DNA of 64,000 nucleotides from JAFAXD01 sp963760435 (GTDB taxonomy: Bacteria; Pseudomonadota; Alphaproteobacteria; Rhizobiales; Xanthobacteraceae), in contig CAVXDE010000022.1 in NCBI GenBank assembly GCA_963760435.1, forward strand, positions 1 through 64,000, in the 5' to 3' direction. The notes under the pieces were generated by a model. It searched no databases. It was not told the DNA's origin and saw only the letters and a list, made by a program, of their open reading frames with translations. Below are positions 34,959-43,415 of this stretch, piece after piece. Numbering within the stretch: position 1 is the first letter of the stretch; every line of letters starts with the position of its first letter. A program made the position numbers and the translations under genes.

Positions 34959-35912
34959 TCACAGCGCCACGATGTTGGTGAGCGTGTCACCCCGCATGAA
35001 GCGCTTCAGATTGTCCTCCGCAACCGCCGCCATGCGTTGTGTTCCCAACGGGCCGCAGGCGCCGGACGTGTGCGGCGTGAGAATGAGGTTCGGCGCGCCC
35101 CACAGCGGGTGATCCTTCGGCAGCGGTTCGGGATCAGTGACGTCGAGTGCGGCCCCTGCGATCACACCTTCAACCAGCGCATTGGTAAGCGCCAAGCTGT
35201 CGACGATCGGCCCACGCGCGATGTTGACCAGGAATGCGCTGCGCTTGCAGGCATTGAGCTCGCGCGGACCGATCAGCCCTTGCGTCGTAGGGTCGAGCGG
35301 CACAGCGACCATGATCGCATCGGCACGCGGCAGCACATCCATCAGTTCGGTGATTGGCACCGCCTCGTCGGCCAGCTCATGGGGTGCGCCGGATCGTGAC
35401 ACCGCAATGATTCGGGCGCCGAAAGCGCGCAGCAGGCGCGCAATCTCCCGGCCGATATGACCGAAGCCGATCACCGCAACGGTAGTCTGGTCGGGAATGC
35501 GCGAGCGAGCGCCCGGTGAACGGTCCCAAACCCGTCGGCTTTGCTGGTCCATGAACAGCGGCAGCTGGCGTTGCAGCGCCAGCAGGAACATCACCGCATG
35601 GGTGGCGACAGGAGGCGCCAAGGCGGCGCCCATGTTGGTCACGATAGCCCCGGCCGGCACGCCGAACTGCTTGGCACTGTCGTACCCGGCGGTGAGGAGC
35701 TGCAGCCATTTCAGACGCGGTGCCGCCGCGTGCACTGCGGCCGCAACCTTCTCGGTGTAGAGAAAATCCGTAAGGAAGAGCGCATCGGCCTCCGGAACGG
35801 CTTCGACGATCGCGGGCTCGCCGTCAACGACATTAAGCCCATCGCCCAATATGGGTTGGAGCCGTGCGATGAAATCGGCTTTGGCCAGGGTGGCGGAGAG
35901 AACAGCGCGCAT
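34959..35912 (-). CDS. D-isomer-specific 2-hydroxyacid dehydrogenase
   Basis: NAD(P)-linked dehydrogenase, 317 residues from the ATG at 35912 (the 21 codons upstream in frame are proline-rich and not conserved in style). Cofactor loop GFGHIG at 149-154, Arg233 (NIARGP), Glu262 (DPEPLP) and His281 (LTPHTSG) form the usual Arg/Glu/His catalytic set. It reduces a 2-keto acid or oxidises a 2-hydroxy acid. First gene of the minus-strand set 35912 to 30630 and divergent from the small exported protein gene. Confidence 0.92.
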   Translation of the reverse strand: MRAVLSATLAKADFIARLQPILGDGLNVVDGEPAIVEAVPEADALFLTDFLYTEKVAAAVHAAAPRLKWLQLLTAGYDSAKQFGVPAGAIVTNMGAALAPPVATHAVMFLLALQRQLPLFMDQQSRRVWDRSPGARSRIPDQTTVAVIGFGHIGREIARLLRAFGARIIAVSRSGAPHELADEAVPITELMDVLPRADAIMVAVPLDPTTQGLIGPRELNACKRSAFLVNIARGPIVDSLALTNALVEGVIAGAALDVTDPEPLPKDHPLWGAPNLILTPHTSGACGPLGTQRMAAVAEDNLKRFMRGDTLTNIVAL

Positions 35913-36084
35913 TGTGGATGGCGGGTTTATTGGGGGGACGACTTGAGGTGGTGTTATAGGTCGTCCTTGGTCCATGGGGAAGCCGGTTGGCGCAGGGCCG
36001 AGGTGGTATAACCCACTGTTGGACGGCTAAATTTTGCCACGCGGTCGGTGCAAGCGGAAGCAGGATAATTGTGGGGAGCTGCTC

Positions 36085-36360
36085 ATGAGAACCTTCGTGG
36101 CTGCGCTGGCATTTGGGCTCGTTGCTGGACCCGCCCTGGCCCAGATGCCCGCGATCAATATGTTGGACCAAGGTAAGCCGAAGACCCAAGACGAGATTGA
36201 CCGCGGCCACGCCATTGACGACGCCTACAAGTCGACCATGAAGAAGGTGCCCGACCAGAAGAAAGCGAGCAACGACCCGTGGGCGGATGTGCGTGGCTCG
36301 AGCCAGCCCACGACCGCGCAGAAGCAGGGGCGGAGCGGCTCGACTGCCAAATCAAATTGA
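36085..36360 (+). CDS. Small exported protein, unknown function
   Basis: 91 residues from the ATG at 36085, which follows GGGGAGCT and opens a clear signal peptide (MRTFVAALAFGLVAGPALA, cleavage before QMP). The mature part is short, hydrophilic and Lys/Asp-rich (GKPKTQDEIDRGHAIDDAY, KKVPDQKKASNDPWADVR) with a disordered tail and no cysteine or known domain. It lies 6 bases before an amidohydrolase gene, so they may be co-transcribed. A secreted or periplasmic role is inferred only from the signal peptide. Confidence 0.75.
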   Translation: MRTFVAALAFGLVAGPALAQMPAINMLDQGKPKTQDEIDRGHAIDDAYKSTMKKVPDQKKASNDPWADVRGSSQPTTAQKQGRSGSTAKSN

Positions 36361-36366
36361 CGCGCC

Positions 36367-37464
36367 ATGGACAGTGCGAGTGCAGTCGAAGCGAAGCCGG
36401 GCGGTTATCTCGGGTACGCGCCCGTCGACTGCGACGTTCACTGCGCGGTGCCGGACACCACCGCACTGCTTGCGTACTTCGACGAGTACTGGCGCAATGC
36501 CATCGTTGAGCGCGGCATCGACCGGCTGAGCCTCAATCTCACGAGCTATCCGCCCAATGCGCCGATCTCGGCCCGCCCCGACTGGCGCCCCAAGGGCAAG
36601 AAGCCGGGGAGCGATTTCGAATTGCTGAAGACCCAAGCGCTCGACGCCTTCGGCTCGCGCTACGCGATCCTCAATTGCCTGCACGCCGCCCAGGTGTTCC
36701 ACGGCGAGGACATGTCGGCTGCATTCTGCACCGCGGTCAATGATTGGCTGGTACATGAGTGGCTCGATCGCGATCCGCGCTTGCGCGCCTCGATCCTGAT
36801 CCCGAGCGAGAATCCGGACCTGGCCGTCGCCGAGATCGAGCGGCGCGCGGACGATCGTCGCTTCGTCCAGGTGCTGATGTGGGCCATGAACGAGTTGCCG
36901 CTCGGCCGCCGGTTCTATTGGCCGATCTATCGCGCAGCCGAGCGCCATGGCTTGCCGATCGGCGTGCATGCGGGGAGCCTTTATCGTCACGCCCCGAGCT
37001 CCATCGGCTGGGGATCTTATCTGACCGAGGACTATGTGCTGCAGTCGGCCGCGTTCGAAAGCCAGTTGCTCAGCCTGGTGTCAGAAGGCGCGTTTGCAAA
37101 ATTTCCCGACCTCAGGGTCGTGTTCATGGAATCAGGGTTTTGCTGGCTGCCCGCGTTTCTGTGGCGCGCCAACAAGACCTGGCGCGGCGTGCGCAGCGAA
37201 GTCCCGTGGGTCAAACGACCGCCGGCAGACATCGTGCGTCACCACGTGCGCGTGACCGTGCAGCCGATCGATGAGCCGCCCGATGGCGACATGCTGGAGC
37301 GCATCGTCGATCAGATCGGTTCGGATCAGATGTTGTTGTTTTCTACCGACTACCCGCACTGGCACTTTGAGGGCATGGCTGCATTGCCTAAGCCACTGGC
37401 GGGTGCGCTTGCCGGCAAGATCCTGGTCGATAATCCGCTCGCGACCTACACGCGGCTGGCTTAG
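36367..37464 (+). CDS. Amidohydrolase family 2 protein (paralog)
   Basis: 365-residue PF04909-type enzyme. DxH opening (PVDCDVHCAVP), barrel His in IGVHAGSLY, HHVRVTVQPIDEP, and catalytic Asp region FSTDYPHWHFEG. It is clearly related to the amidohydrolase at 32544-33650 but on the opposite strand, about 2.7 kb away; the two flank the mandelate-racemase-like and 2-hydroxyacid dehydrogenase genes. It probably handles a related substrate or a later step. No metal-binding HxH is present; the DxH variant is a subgroup feature. Confidence 0.9.
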   Translation: MDSASAVEAKPGGYLGYAPVDCDVHCAVPDTTALLAYFDEYWRNAIVERGIDRLSLNLTSYPPNAPISARPDWRPKGKKPGSDFELLKTQALDAFGSRYAILNCLHAAQVFHGEDMSAAFCTAVNDWLVHEWLDRDPRLRASILIPSENPDLAVAEIERRADDRRFVQVLMWAMNELPLGRRFYWPIYRAAERHGLPIGVHAGSLYRHAPSSIGWGSYLTEDYVLQSAAFESQLLSLVSEGAFAKFPDLRVVFMESGFCWLPAFLWRANKTWRGVRSEVPWVKRPPADIVRHHVRVTVQPIDEPPDGDMLERIVDQIGSDQMLLFSTDYPHWHFEGMAALPKPLAGALAGKILVDNPLATYTRLA

Positions 37465-37501
37465 GCCTGCGAGACAGAGTGCGGCGTGTGACGCGCGAGG
37501 T

Positions 37502-37717
37502 TTAATTCGCGCCCGGACGGTAGGGGCGGATCACGCCGCGGCGCGCCAGTTCCTCGAGGTGGTCGGCCATCACGGTGGAGTCAGGACCGAGTACATAAAA
37601 CAGGTCCCGCAGCTTCTTCTGCCGGCGTTTGATCTCGGAACCCAGGTAGATCAGTGCTGCGGCGGCCGCGGCGGCTGCGACGACTTCGGTGAAGCTCTCA
37701 AACCATCGATCAAACAT
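37502..37717 (-). CDS. Small membrane protein, unknown function
   Basis: 71 residues with one hydrophobic helix (about 11-25, EVVAAAAAAAALIYLG) followed by a basic segment (KRRQKKLRDL) and a soluble tail. It is the last gene of the P-type ATPase group on the minus strand, 16 bases after the preceding gene. No domain recognised. The conserved position beside the ATPase suggests a small accessory subunit, but this is inference. Confidence 0.65.
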   Translation of the reverse strand: MFDRWFESFTEVVAAAAAAAALIYLGSEIKRRQKKLRDLFYVLGPDSTVMADHLEELARRGVIRPYRPGAN

Positions 37718-37733
37718 GAGCGCGCTCTCCTCA

Positions 37734-38300
37734 TCAATCGATCAAGTTGTTATGCTCATGACCGCCCATGATCTGTATTGCCCCGACGAGACCCTTGCGG
37801 TGCAGGTCCTCGCGGACCAACTGGTCGATGTCGTCCGCATCGCGGTGCGTGACGAGAAAGCGTGCGAACATCTTCAATGCGCCCAGAACCTGACGCTCGT
37901 CGTCCAGAATGCCGAGATGCATGCGGAAGCCATGGGTATGCTTGATCCGGTGGCGGTGGCGCGGCTTGAGGTCATGCACCGCGATGGTCGGGTCGCGGCC
38001 GACCTGCAACGGGTAATGGCGCAACAAGGCGATCGACGTTTTTCGATCCAGGACAAACAGCTTGTCGTCGATGTTGAGGTGAGTGAGGATGTCGATGTGA
38101 TCGTGCAGCACCTTGCTCGCCGCGCAATTCCAACCGCTGTCGATGACAAAGATGTGGAAGCGCGCGTCCGTGGCCCCGGCCGTTGACCTGGGCGCAGGGG
38201 CCACCTGCGGTGAGACCGTCGCCAGGTTGCGCGGCGCTTCGGCGTCACTGTTCGTCGTCGGTATTTCGGGCTCGGTCGTGTTTTCGAAAGCGATTGCCAT
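37734..38300 (-). CDS. Conserved-looking hypothetical protein in the P-type ATPase group
   Basis: 188 residues from the ATG at 38300; its start overlaps the 3' end of the ATPase gene by about 56 bases in another frame. A disordered, Thr/Ala/Pro-rich N-terminus (about 1-45) precedes a compact His-rich domain (RFHIFVIDSGWNCAAS, DLKPRHRHRIKHTHGFRMHLG, GGHEHNNLID). The His clusters could bind metal. The first strands (FHIFVIDSGWNC) have a Rossmann/thioredoxin-like look, but I do not recognise the family. Function unknown; linkage to metal handling is inferred. Confidence 0.6.
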   Translation of the reverse strand: MAIAFENTTEPEIPTTNSDAEAPRNLATVSPQVAPAPRSTAGATDARFHIFVIDSGWNCAASKVLHDHIDILTHLNIDDKLFVLDRKTSIALLRHYPLQVGRDPTIAVHDLKPRHRHRIKHTHGFRMHLGILDDERQVLGALKMFARFLVTHRDADDIDQLVREDLHRKGLVGAIQIMGGHEHNNLID

Positions 38301-40797
38301 ACACGTCCTCCTCGGCCGCATCGAAAAACCCGCTCTGGTGCAGCTGCAGTTCGAGTAGATGACGCCGCTCGGCTTCATAGGCCGCGACCTTTCGCATCGG
38401 CCGCACGCCGTTGAGCAGCGCGCCCAGCGCCGCCACGTTGTTGGTCAGTACCGACGCAGCAATCCCGAAGCCGAGCGTGAACACGCCGACGATGCAGAGG
38501 ATATTTGGCGCCAGGATCAGCCCCCAGCTGATGCGCACGTTGCGCTGAAGCTCGGTGGCGATGTCGCGCAATTCGCAGAGCTTGCCGAGCCCGGGCTCCA
38601 TGAACACCACATGCGCGGTGTCGGTCGCGATCGACGTGGCGCCGCGTAGCGAGATCGAGACATTGGCCTTCTTCAAGGCGATGGCGTCGTTGATACCATC
38701 GCCGACGAAGCAGACCTTGCGGCCTTCCTTCTGCAGCTTCTCGACGTAGTCGGCTTTTTGCGTCGGCAGAACCTGCGCGAAGTAACGGTCGATGCCGAGG
38801 TCACTCGCCAGCTTTCGGGTCGGCGCCTCGTGGTCGCCGGAGATGATCGCGATGTGCCGGATGCCGCGGGCACGCAGTCCCTTGATGATCTCGGGCACTT
38901 CGGGGCGCACCGAGGCGCGCAATTCCAGGGCGCCGCCGAGTGCGTCGTCGACCGCCACCATCACCATGCTGTGGCCTTCGCGGTGGGCCGCCTCAAGCGC
39001 CTCCGCGACCTCCGGTGTCAGCGCGACGCCCTCCATCTCCATGAAACGGCGGCTACCGACGCGGATGATGTGGCCCTCGACGCCAACGGTGATTCCGTGG
39101 CCGACCTTGTATTGCGCCGTGTCGATGGGCGGAACGTCCAGGTCTTCTTCTTCCGCTCTCTGCAGGATGGCGCGCGCGATCGGGTGGTGGAACCGGTGTT
39201 CGGCCGCTGCCGCGTAGCGCAATATGTCCACCGCCTCATAACCGTTGGCAGCAATAATCCGGCCGACCTCCGGGCGTTCGCGCGTCAGTGTGCCGGTCTT
39301 GTCGAACAGCACCGTGTCGATTTCGCAGAGGAGATCGAGCGCGCGGCCGTCCTTCACCAGCACGCCGCGCTGCGAGCACAGAGCAAGCGTCGACAGCATC
39401 GCCAGCGGGGCGGCCATGCGGATACCGGTGCCCATATCGCTGTTGAGCACAGCCGCCGCGCCCTGCACGCCCATCGTGCCGAGTGCCAGCGCTCCGGCCG
39501 CCAAGGTCGGGATGACCGCCTGATCGGCCAGTTGCTCGCCTTTCTGCTGGGAGGCGAGCTTGTAGCCGGCGGTGTCATTGAGGATCTGCGCGATTTTGGC
39601 GGTCGCGGTCGCCTCGCCGGACTTCTCCACGGACACGTGAATCTTGCCCGCCACCATGACGGTGGAGGCAAAAACCTGGTCGCCGACTCCTTTCTCGGCG
39701 GGGGTCGACTCACCTGTCAGTGCATGCTGGTCGATCATCGCGAGCCCGTCGACGATGACGCCGTCCACCGGCACGACCTCGCCGGTGTTCACGACCACGA
39801 TGTCGCCCTTGCTCAGTTTGTTGAGCGACACCTGGATTTCCTGCCCGTCCACAAGCAGCCAGACAAAGCGCGGCTGCTTGCCGAACGCGCCGAGCAGCAT
39901 CTTCTTGGAGCGGTCCTCGGTTCGGCCGACCAGGTGGCGCCCGAACGATAGGCACCAGCACAGGATCGAGCCGGCGAACACCTGTCCGGTACCAAGACAG
40001 GCCAGCACGACGATGGAATCGAGCACGTCGACGCCTAGTCGGCGTTCTTTGGTCAGAACTCTCCAGGCCCCTTTGAAGCTGGGGATTGCCGTGTAGGCGA
40101 ACAGCGCCCCGGACACCGGCAGCAGCATTGGGGCCGCGAACTGCGCGACAGCGGCAAGCGGCAGCGAGGCCGTGCAGAGGGTGAGCTCCCGATCAAGCTT
40201 GTCGAGCCGGGTGGGATGCTCCGTGGTCGCGAGAGCCGTGTCGAGGATTTCGACGAGCTGCGCCGCACTGATGCGTCGCGGGTCGTACTCGATGTCCACG
40301 CGGCACTTGAGCGAATCGGTGTTGTAGCGGTGGACGCCGAGCACGCTCATCAGCTCGCGCTCGATCGCCTCACACAGCGCGCGCTTGCGGTGCAGCACCG
40401 GATTGTTGAGCCTGATGGCTCCCACCCGCTCGTGCTCGGCGCGCCATCCGGTGATGCGGCCGGCCGTGCGGCCGTAGCGCACGACGCCGTGGTGGTCGCG
40501 CGCCGCGATGGCGGCGGCAACCGCCATCGGTCTCCTCACCTGCGCGCTGGCGCGCAAGACAAAGTCGAGCCCGTCCAGAATCTTGGTACGGCGGTGTTGT
40601 CGTTCGTCGTAGTGCAGATCGACGAACGGCCTCGGGGCCGGCGCGAACGTTGCGTCCTCGATCGCCCGCAGCCGCAGTGCGGCCTGCAAAAAGCGCCGGC
40701 ACAAAGCCCCGTCCGGCTGAGAAAAGATCTTCTCGCTTTCGACCCGAATGACGCCGGCCTCGGGGAAGAATACCCGGATGTCGGAGACGACGTTCAC
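38245..40797 (-). CDS. P-type ATPase, heavy-metal-translocating type, lacking CPx motif
   Basis: 850-residue ion pump starting at a GTG, 5 bases after the upstream small gene. The N-terminus (about 1-230) looks like two degenerate HMA-type domains without CxxC. Then come four helices (about 205-300), TGES-type actuator (near 360), two helices, phosphorylation motif DKTGTLT at Asp499, a nucleotide-site HHPIARAI in place of the usual SEHP block, GDGIND near 699-704, and two C-terminal helices. The membrane helix that normally carries CPC, SPC or TPC reads SDMGTGIRMAAP instead, so no transport-site cysteine is present. The ion is unknown; the missing CPx argues against copper or zinc export by the known mechanism. 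Confidence 0.85.
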   Translation of the reverse strand: MNVVSDIRVFFPEAGVIRVESEKIFSQPDGALCRRFLQAALRLRAIEDATFAPAPRPFVDLHYDERQHRRTKILDGLDFVLRASAQVRRPMAVAAAIAARDHHGVVRYGRTAGRITGWRAEHERVGAIRLNNPVLHRKRALCEAIERELMSVLGVHRYNTDSLKCRVDIEYDPRRISAAQLVEILDTALATTEHPTRLDKLDRELTLCTASLPLAAVAQFAAPMLLPVSGALFAYTAIPSFKGAWRVLTKERRLGVDVLDSIVVLACLGTGQVFAGSILCWCLSFGRHLVGRTEDRSKKMLLGAFGKQPRFVWLLVDGQEIQVSLNKLSKGDIVVVNTGEVVPVDGVIVDGLAMIDQHALTGESTPAEKGVGDQVFASTVMVAGKIHVSVEKSGEATATAKIAQILNDTAGYKLASQQKGEQLADQAVIPTLAAGALALGTMGVQGAAAVLNSDMGTGIRMAAPLAMLSTLALCSQRGVLVKDGRALDLLCEIDTVLFDKTGTLTRERPEVGRIIAANGYEAVDILRYAAAAEHRFHHPIARAILQRAEEEDLDVPPIDTAQYKVGHGITVGVEGHIIRVGSRRFMEMEGVALTPEVAEALEAAHREGHSMVMVAVDDALGGALELRASVRPEVPEIIKGLRARGIRHIAIISGDHEAPTRKLASDLGIDRYFAQVLPTQKADYVEKLQKEGRKVCFVGDGINDAIALKKANVSISLRGATSIATDTAHVVFMEPGLGKLCELRDIATELQRNVRISWGLILAPNILCIVGVFTLGFGIAASVLTNNVAALGALLNGVRPMRKVAAYEAERRHLLELQLHQSGFFDAAEEDVYGNRFRKHDRARNTDDEQ

Positions 40798-40802
40798 GCC
40801 GA

Positions 40803-41120
40803 TCAGGCGCCTTTCACCGCATCGATTGCCCCGCGCGCGCCGTCGCTGAACCCGTCCATCACCGGATTGTCCTGCGGGATGAACTGGGTCACGAACACCA
40901 CGGTGTAGACGATGCCGAAGGCAATCGCGTAAGCGCCGTTGTAGCTCACGCGCGAAACCGATTCGATGAGGCCGGTTCCGGTCACCGCACTTTTGACCGC
41001 GGTGGCGTGCTTGACCGCGCTCTTCGACGCATCCCGCACCGCCTGGGCGACGGAATCCATCACCTGGTCATCCGCTGCATCACCAGGGATACGCAGTGCA
41101 GGCGTCGTCGAAACAGTCAT
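40803..41120 (-). CDS. Small membrane protein upstream of the P-type ATPase
   Basis: 105 residues. A hydrophilic first half (DDQVMDSVAQAVRDASKSAVKHATAVK) may form an amphipathic helix; one membrane helix follows (about 60-80, AYAIAFGIVYTVVFVTQFI), then a short tail. No cysteine or known domain. It is the first gene of the minus-strand group and ends 5 bases before the ATPase start, so co-expression is likely. I do not recognise the family. Confidence 0.65.
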   Translation of the reverse strand: MTVSTTPALRIPGDAADDQVMDSVAQAVRDASKSAVKHATAVKSAVTGTGLIESVSRVSYNGAYAIAFGIVYTVVFVTQFIPQDNPVMDGFSDGARGAIDAVKGA

Positions 41121-41306
41121 GTTTAGCCCCCAAGGCTATGGGCAATCGATAGAAGAGGGGAAGGTAGGGCCGGACTGTGAAGCTCTCGTGTCAGCGCTTT
41201 TGCGGCACTGCGCGCGCTTGCGCATGCAGCGGCAGGTTTGCTCAGACTGAGGCAGACCAGTAGTCTTTCTCGCGTCTGAACCTCCGGTGCCCGCCAGATT
41301 CCCGTC

Positions 41307-42647
41307 ATGGACAAGCCGCGTCAGCTCAAACTCGGTGCGTTCCTGCATCCATCAGGCCATCACATCGCCGCCTGGCGGCACCCTGATGCTTACGCTGAGG
41401 CGGCCGTCGACTTCCGCCATTACACCGAGCTGGCGCGCACGGCGGAGCGCGGCTGCTTCGACATGATCTTCCTCGCCGATATGACGGCGATGCGGAACTG
41501 GCCGCTCGAAACATCGAGCCGTGTCCACACCTACGTGGCAAGCTTCGAGCCGATCACGCTGCTCTCCGCGCTCGCCACGGTGACGAGCCATATCGGCCTC
41601 GTGGCGACGGCGACCACCACCTACAACGAGCCGTTCCACGTCGCCCGCAAGTTCGCCTCGCTCGACCATATCAGCGGTGGCCGCGCCGGCTGGAACCTCG
41701 TGACCTCGACCAACATCGGCGAAGCCCTCAATTTTGGGCGTGAGGAGCACCTGGAGCACGATGCCCGCTACGACCGAGCCGCCGAATTTGCCGCCGTGGT
41801 ACGGGCGCTGTGGGATTCGTGGGATGACGATGCCTTCGTGCGCGACAAGGACGAGGGCCGCTACTTCGATCCCGCGAAGGTGCATTTTCTCAATCACAAG
41901 GGTCCGCATTTCTCGGTGCGTGGCCCGCTGAACGTGCCGCGCTCGCCGCAGGGCCGTCCGGTGATGGTCCAGGCCGGCACGTCCGACGTGGGACAGGATC
42001 TCGCCGCCGAAGTCGCCGATGTGCTGTTTGCCACCACGCAGACCATCAAGGCGGGACAGACGCTGCGCCAGAGTTTACACGACCGCCTGGCACGCCACGG
42101 GCGCGCGCCGGACGAGATCAAGCTGATGCCGGGCCTCGTCCCCATCATCGGCGCAAGCCAACAGGAGGCCGACGACAAGTTCGACAAGCTGCAATCACTC
42201 GTCCACCCCGAGGTCGGGCTTCACTTGCTGGGAGAGATGCTCGGCTCGATCGACCTGTCCGGCTATCCCCTCGATGGCCCTCTGCCTGAGATTACCACGA
42301 CCATCGGCAGCCACACCGCGCTCAGGCTGTTCACCGAAATGGCCAAGCGGGAGAACCTGACCATCCGGCAGCTCTATCTGCGCGCGGTCCTGCGCGGGCA
42401 TAACGTGGTGTGCGGGACGCCGCAGCGGATCGCAGATCATATCGAGGAATGGTTTGCGGCCGGTGCGGCCGATGGCTTCAATGTGATGCCGCCGTATCTG
42501 CCCGGGGCGCTTGATGAGTTTGTTGATGCTGTCGTGCCGGAACTCCAACGGCGCGGCCTGTTCCGCACCGCATATCAGGGCCGCACTCTGCGCGATAACC
42601 TCGGCCTGAAGCGCCCGGAAAGCCGTTACGCCGGAGAGTGTGGGTAA
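41307..42647 (+). CDS. NtaA/SnaA/DszA-family FMN-dependent monooxygenase
   Basis: Flavin-reductase-dependent monooxygenase of the luciferase-like fold, 446 residues, typical for nitrilotriacetate monooxygenase A, SnaA and DszA. Markers are SGHHIAAWRHPDA in the N-terminus, LDHISGGRAGWNLVTS and HFSVRGPLNVPRSPQGRPV. The partner flavin reductase is not next to it. Such enzymes oxidise C-N, C-S or ketone groups in small xenobiotics. It is divergent from the ATPase group and convergent with a SnoaL-like gene. Confidence 0.93.
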   Translation: MDKPRQLKLGAFLHPSGHHIAAWRHPDAYAEAAVDFRHYTELARTAERGCFDMIFLADMTAMRNWPLETSSRVHTYVASFEPITLLSALATVTSHIGLVATATTTYNEPFHVARKFASLDHISGGRAGWNLVTSTNIGEALNFGREEHLEHDARYDRAAEFAAVVRALWDSWDDDAFVRDKDEGRYFDPAKVHFLNHKGPHFSVRGPLNVPRSPQGRPVMVQAGTSDVGQDLAAEVADVLFATTQTIKAGQTLRQSLHDRLARHGRAPDEIKLMPGLVPIIGASQQEADDKFDKLQSLVHPEVGLHLLGEMLGSIDLSGYPLDGPLPEITTTIGSHTALRLFTEMAKRENLTIRQLYLRAVLRGHNVVCGTPQRIADHIEEWFAAGAADGFNVMPPYLPGALDEFVDAVVPELQRRGLFRTAYQGRTLRDNLGLKRPESRYAGECG

Positions 42648-42733
42648 TGAGGCTGGTTCCGAAGGCGAATGTGTAAGCACTTCGCGAGCGCCAAAATTTG
42701 TTGCGGTTTTTTTTAGCCAAAACCTTTCGGCAC

Positions 42734-42762
42734 GTCATCGCCGGGACAAGCCCGGCGACGAC
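42734..42762. repeat. GC-rich hairpin between convergent genes
   Basis: TCGCCGGG (42738-42745) and CCCGGCGA (42751-42758) pair around ACAAG. It lies between the convergent ends of the FMN monooxygenase and SnoaL-like genes. The sequence resembles a common dispersed repeat of related alphaproteobacteria; it could also stop transcription from either side, although the T8 run (42707-42714) lies before rather than after it. Confidence 0.55.
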
Positions 42763-42831
42763 GACCGAGAGTATGTCGAGTTGATTGAAACCGGCTTTTA
42801 GTCAGATACGGCTAGTCGCGAACCACTTCGA

Positions 42832-43281
42832 TCAGGCGGCCTGGATCAACCCAAGTTGGGTCAGCGCGGTCACGCCGTCATCGAGGCCGATTTCCTGGAC
42901 GATCTTGCCGTTCATCACCTTCAGCACCGTGGTGCCGGTGAACTGCAGCTTGCGGCCAGTCGCAGCCGGAAGTCCGCCGATCAGGAAATCCCCAAAGGCT
43001 GGACCTGTATGGGTGCCGCCACCTTCCCATTGACCGACGACGTAGTCGCCATCGGCAATCAGATCCGCTGTGCCCCAGAAATTCAGGTCCGGGAACGCGG
43101 TGCGGAAATCCGTTATGAACGCCTTGATGTCGTCGCGGCCGCGACGGGGCTCATGCAACGAGTATTTGAGCAACATGTCGGGCGCGGCGATCTCGTCGAC
43201 GACTCCCAGATTGAAGCTCTTGCCCCAGAATTCGCTAAACCAGCGACCGACAACGGCCTTGTTATCGTCTTGCTTGCTCAT
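42832..43281 (-). CDS. SnoaL-like polyketide cyclase/ester cyclase-family protein
   Basis: 149-residue NTF2-fold protein. SnoaL-type pattern: NKAVVGRWFSEFWGKSF near the start, a central DIKAFITDFRTAFPDLNF, and VVGQWEGGGTHTGPAFG with the typical His-Thr-Gly. Members are cyclases, dehydratases or small-molecule binders; many remain unassigned. ATG at 43281. It stands between genes on both sides with more than 100 bases of spacer and shows no firm operon link. Confidence 0.8.
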   Translation of the reverse strand: MSKQDDNKAVVGRWFSEFWGKSFNLGVVDEIAAPDMLLKYSLHEPRRGRDDIKAFITDFRTAFPDLNFWGTADLIADGDYVVGQWEGGGTHTGPAFGDFLIGGLPAATGRKLQFTGTTVLKVMNGKIVQEIGLDDGVTALTQLGLIQAA

Positions 43282-43415
43282 CGGTATGGCTCCTCGTGAT
43301 CTGTCTTGTGCGGATCATCGACAATCGACGATCGCACCGCAGGCTTAACCCTGGGCCGAGCGAGCCAAACTCCGGTTCTTGCCTTGAAATTGAAGTGCCG
43401 ATCGAGGTGTGCGGT

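Noticed and set aside
35981..36012. TTGGCG ... TATAAC promoter before the small exported protein
   Set aside because: The spacer is 14 bases, too short for a normal sigma-70 promoter.
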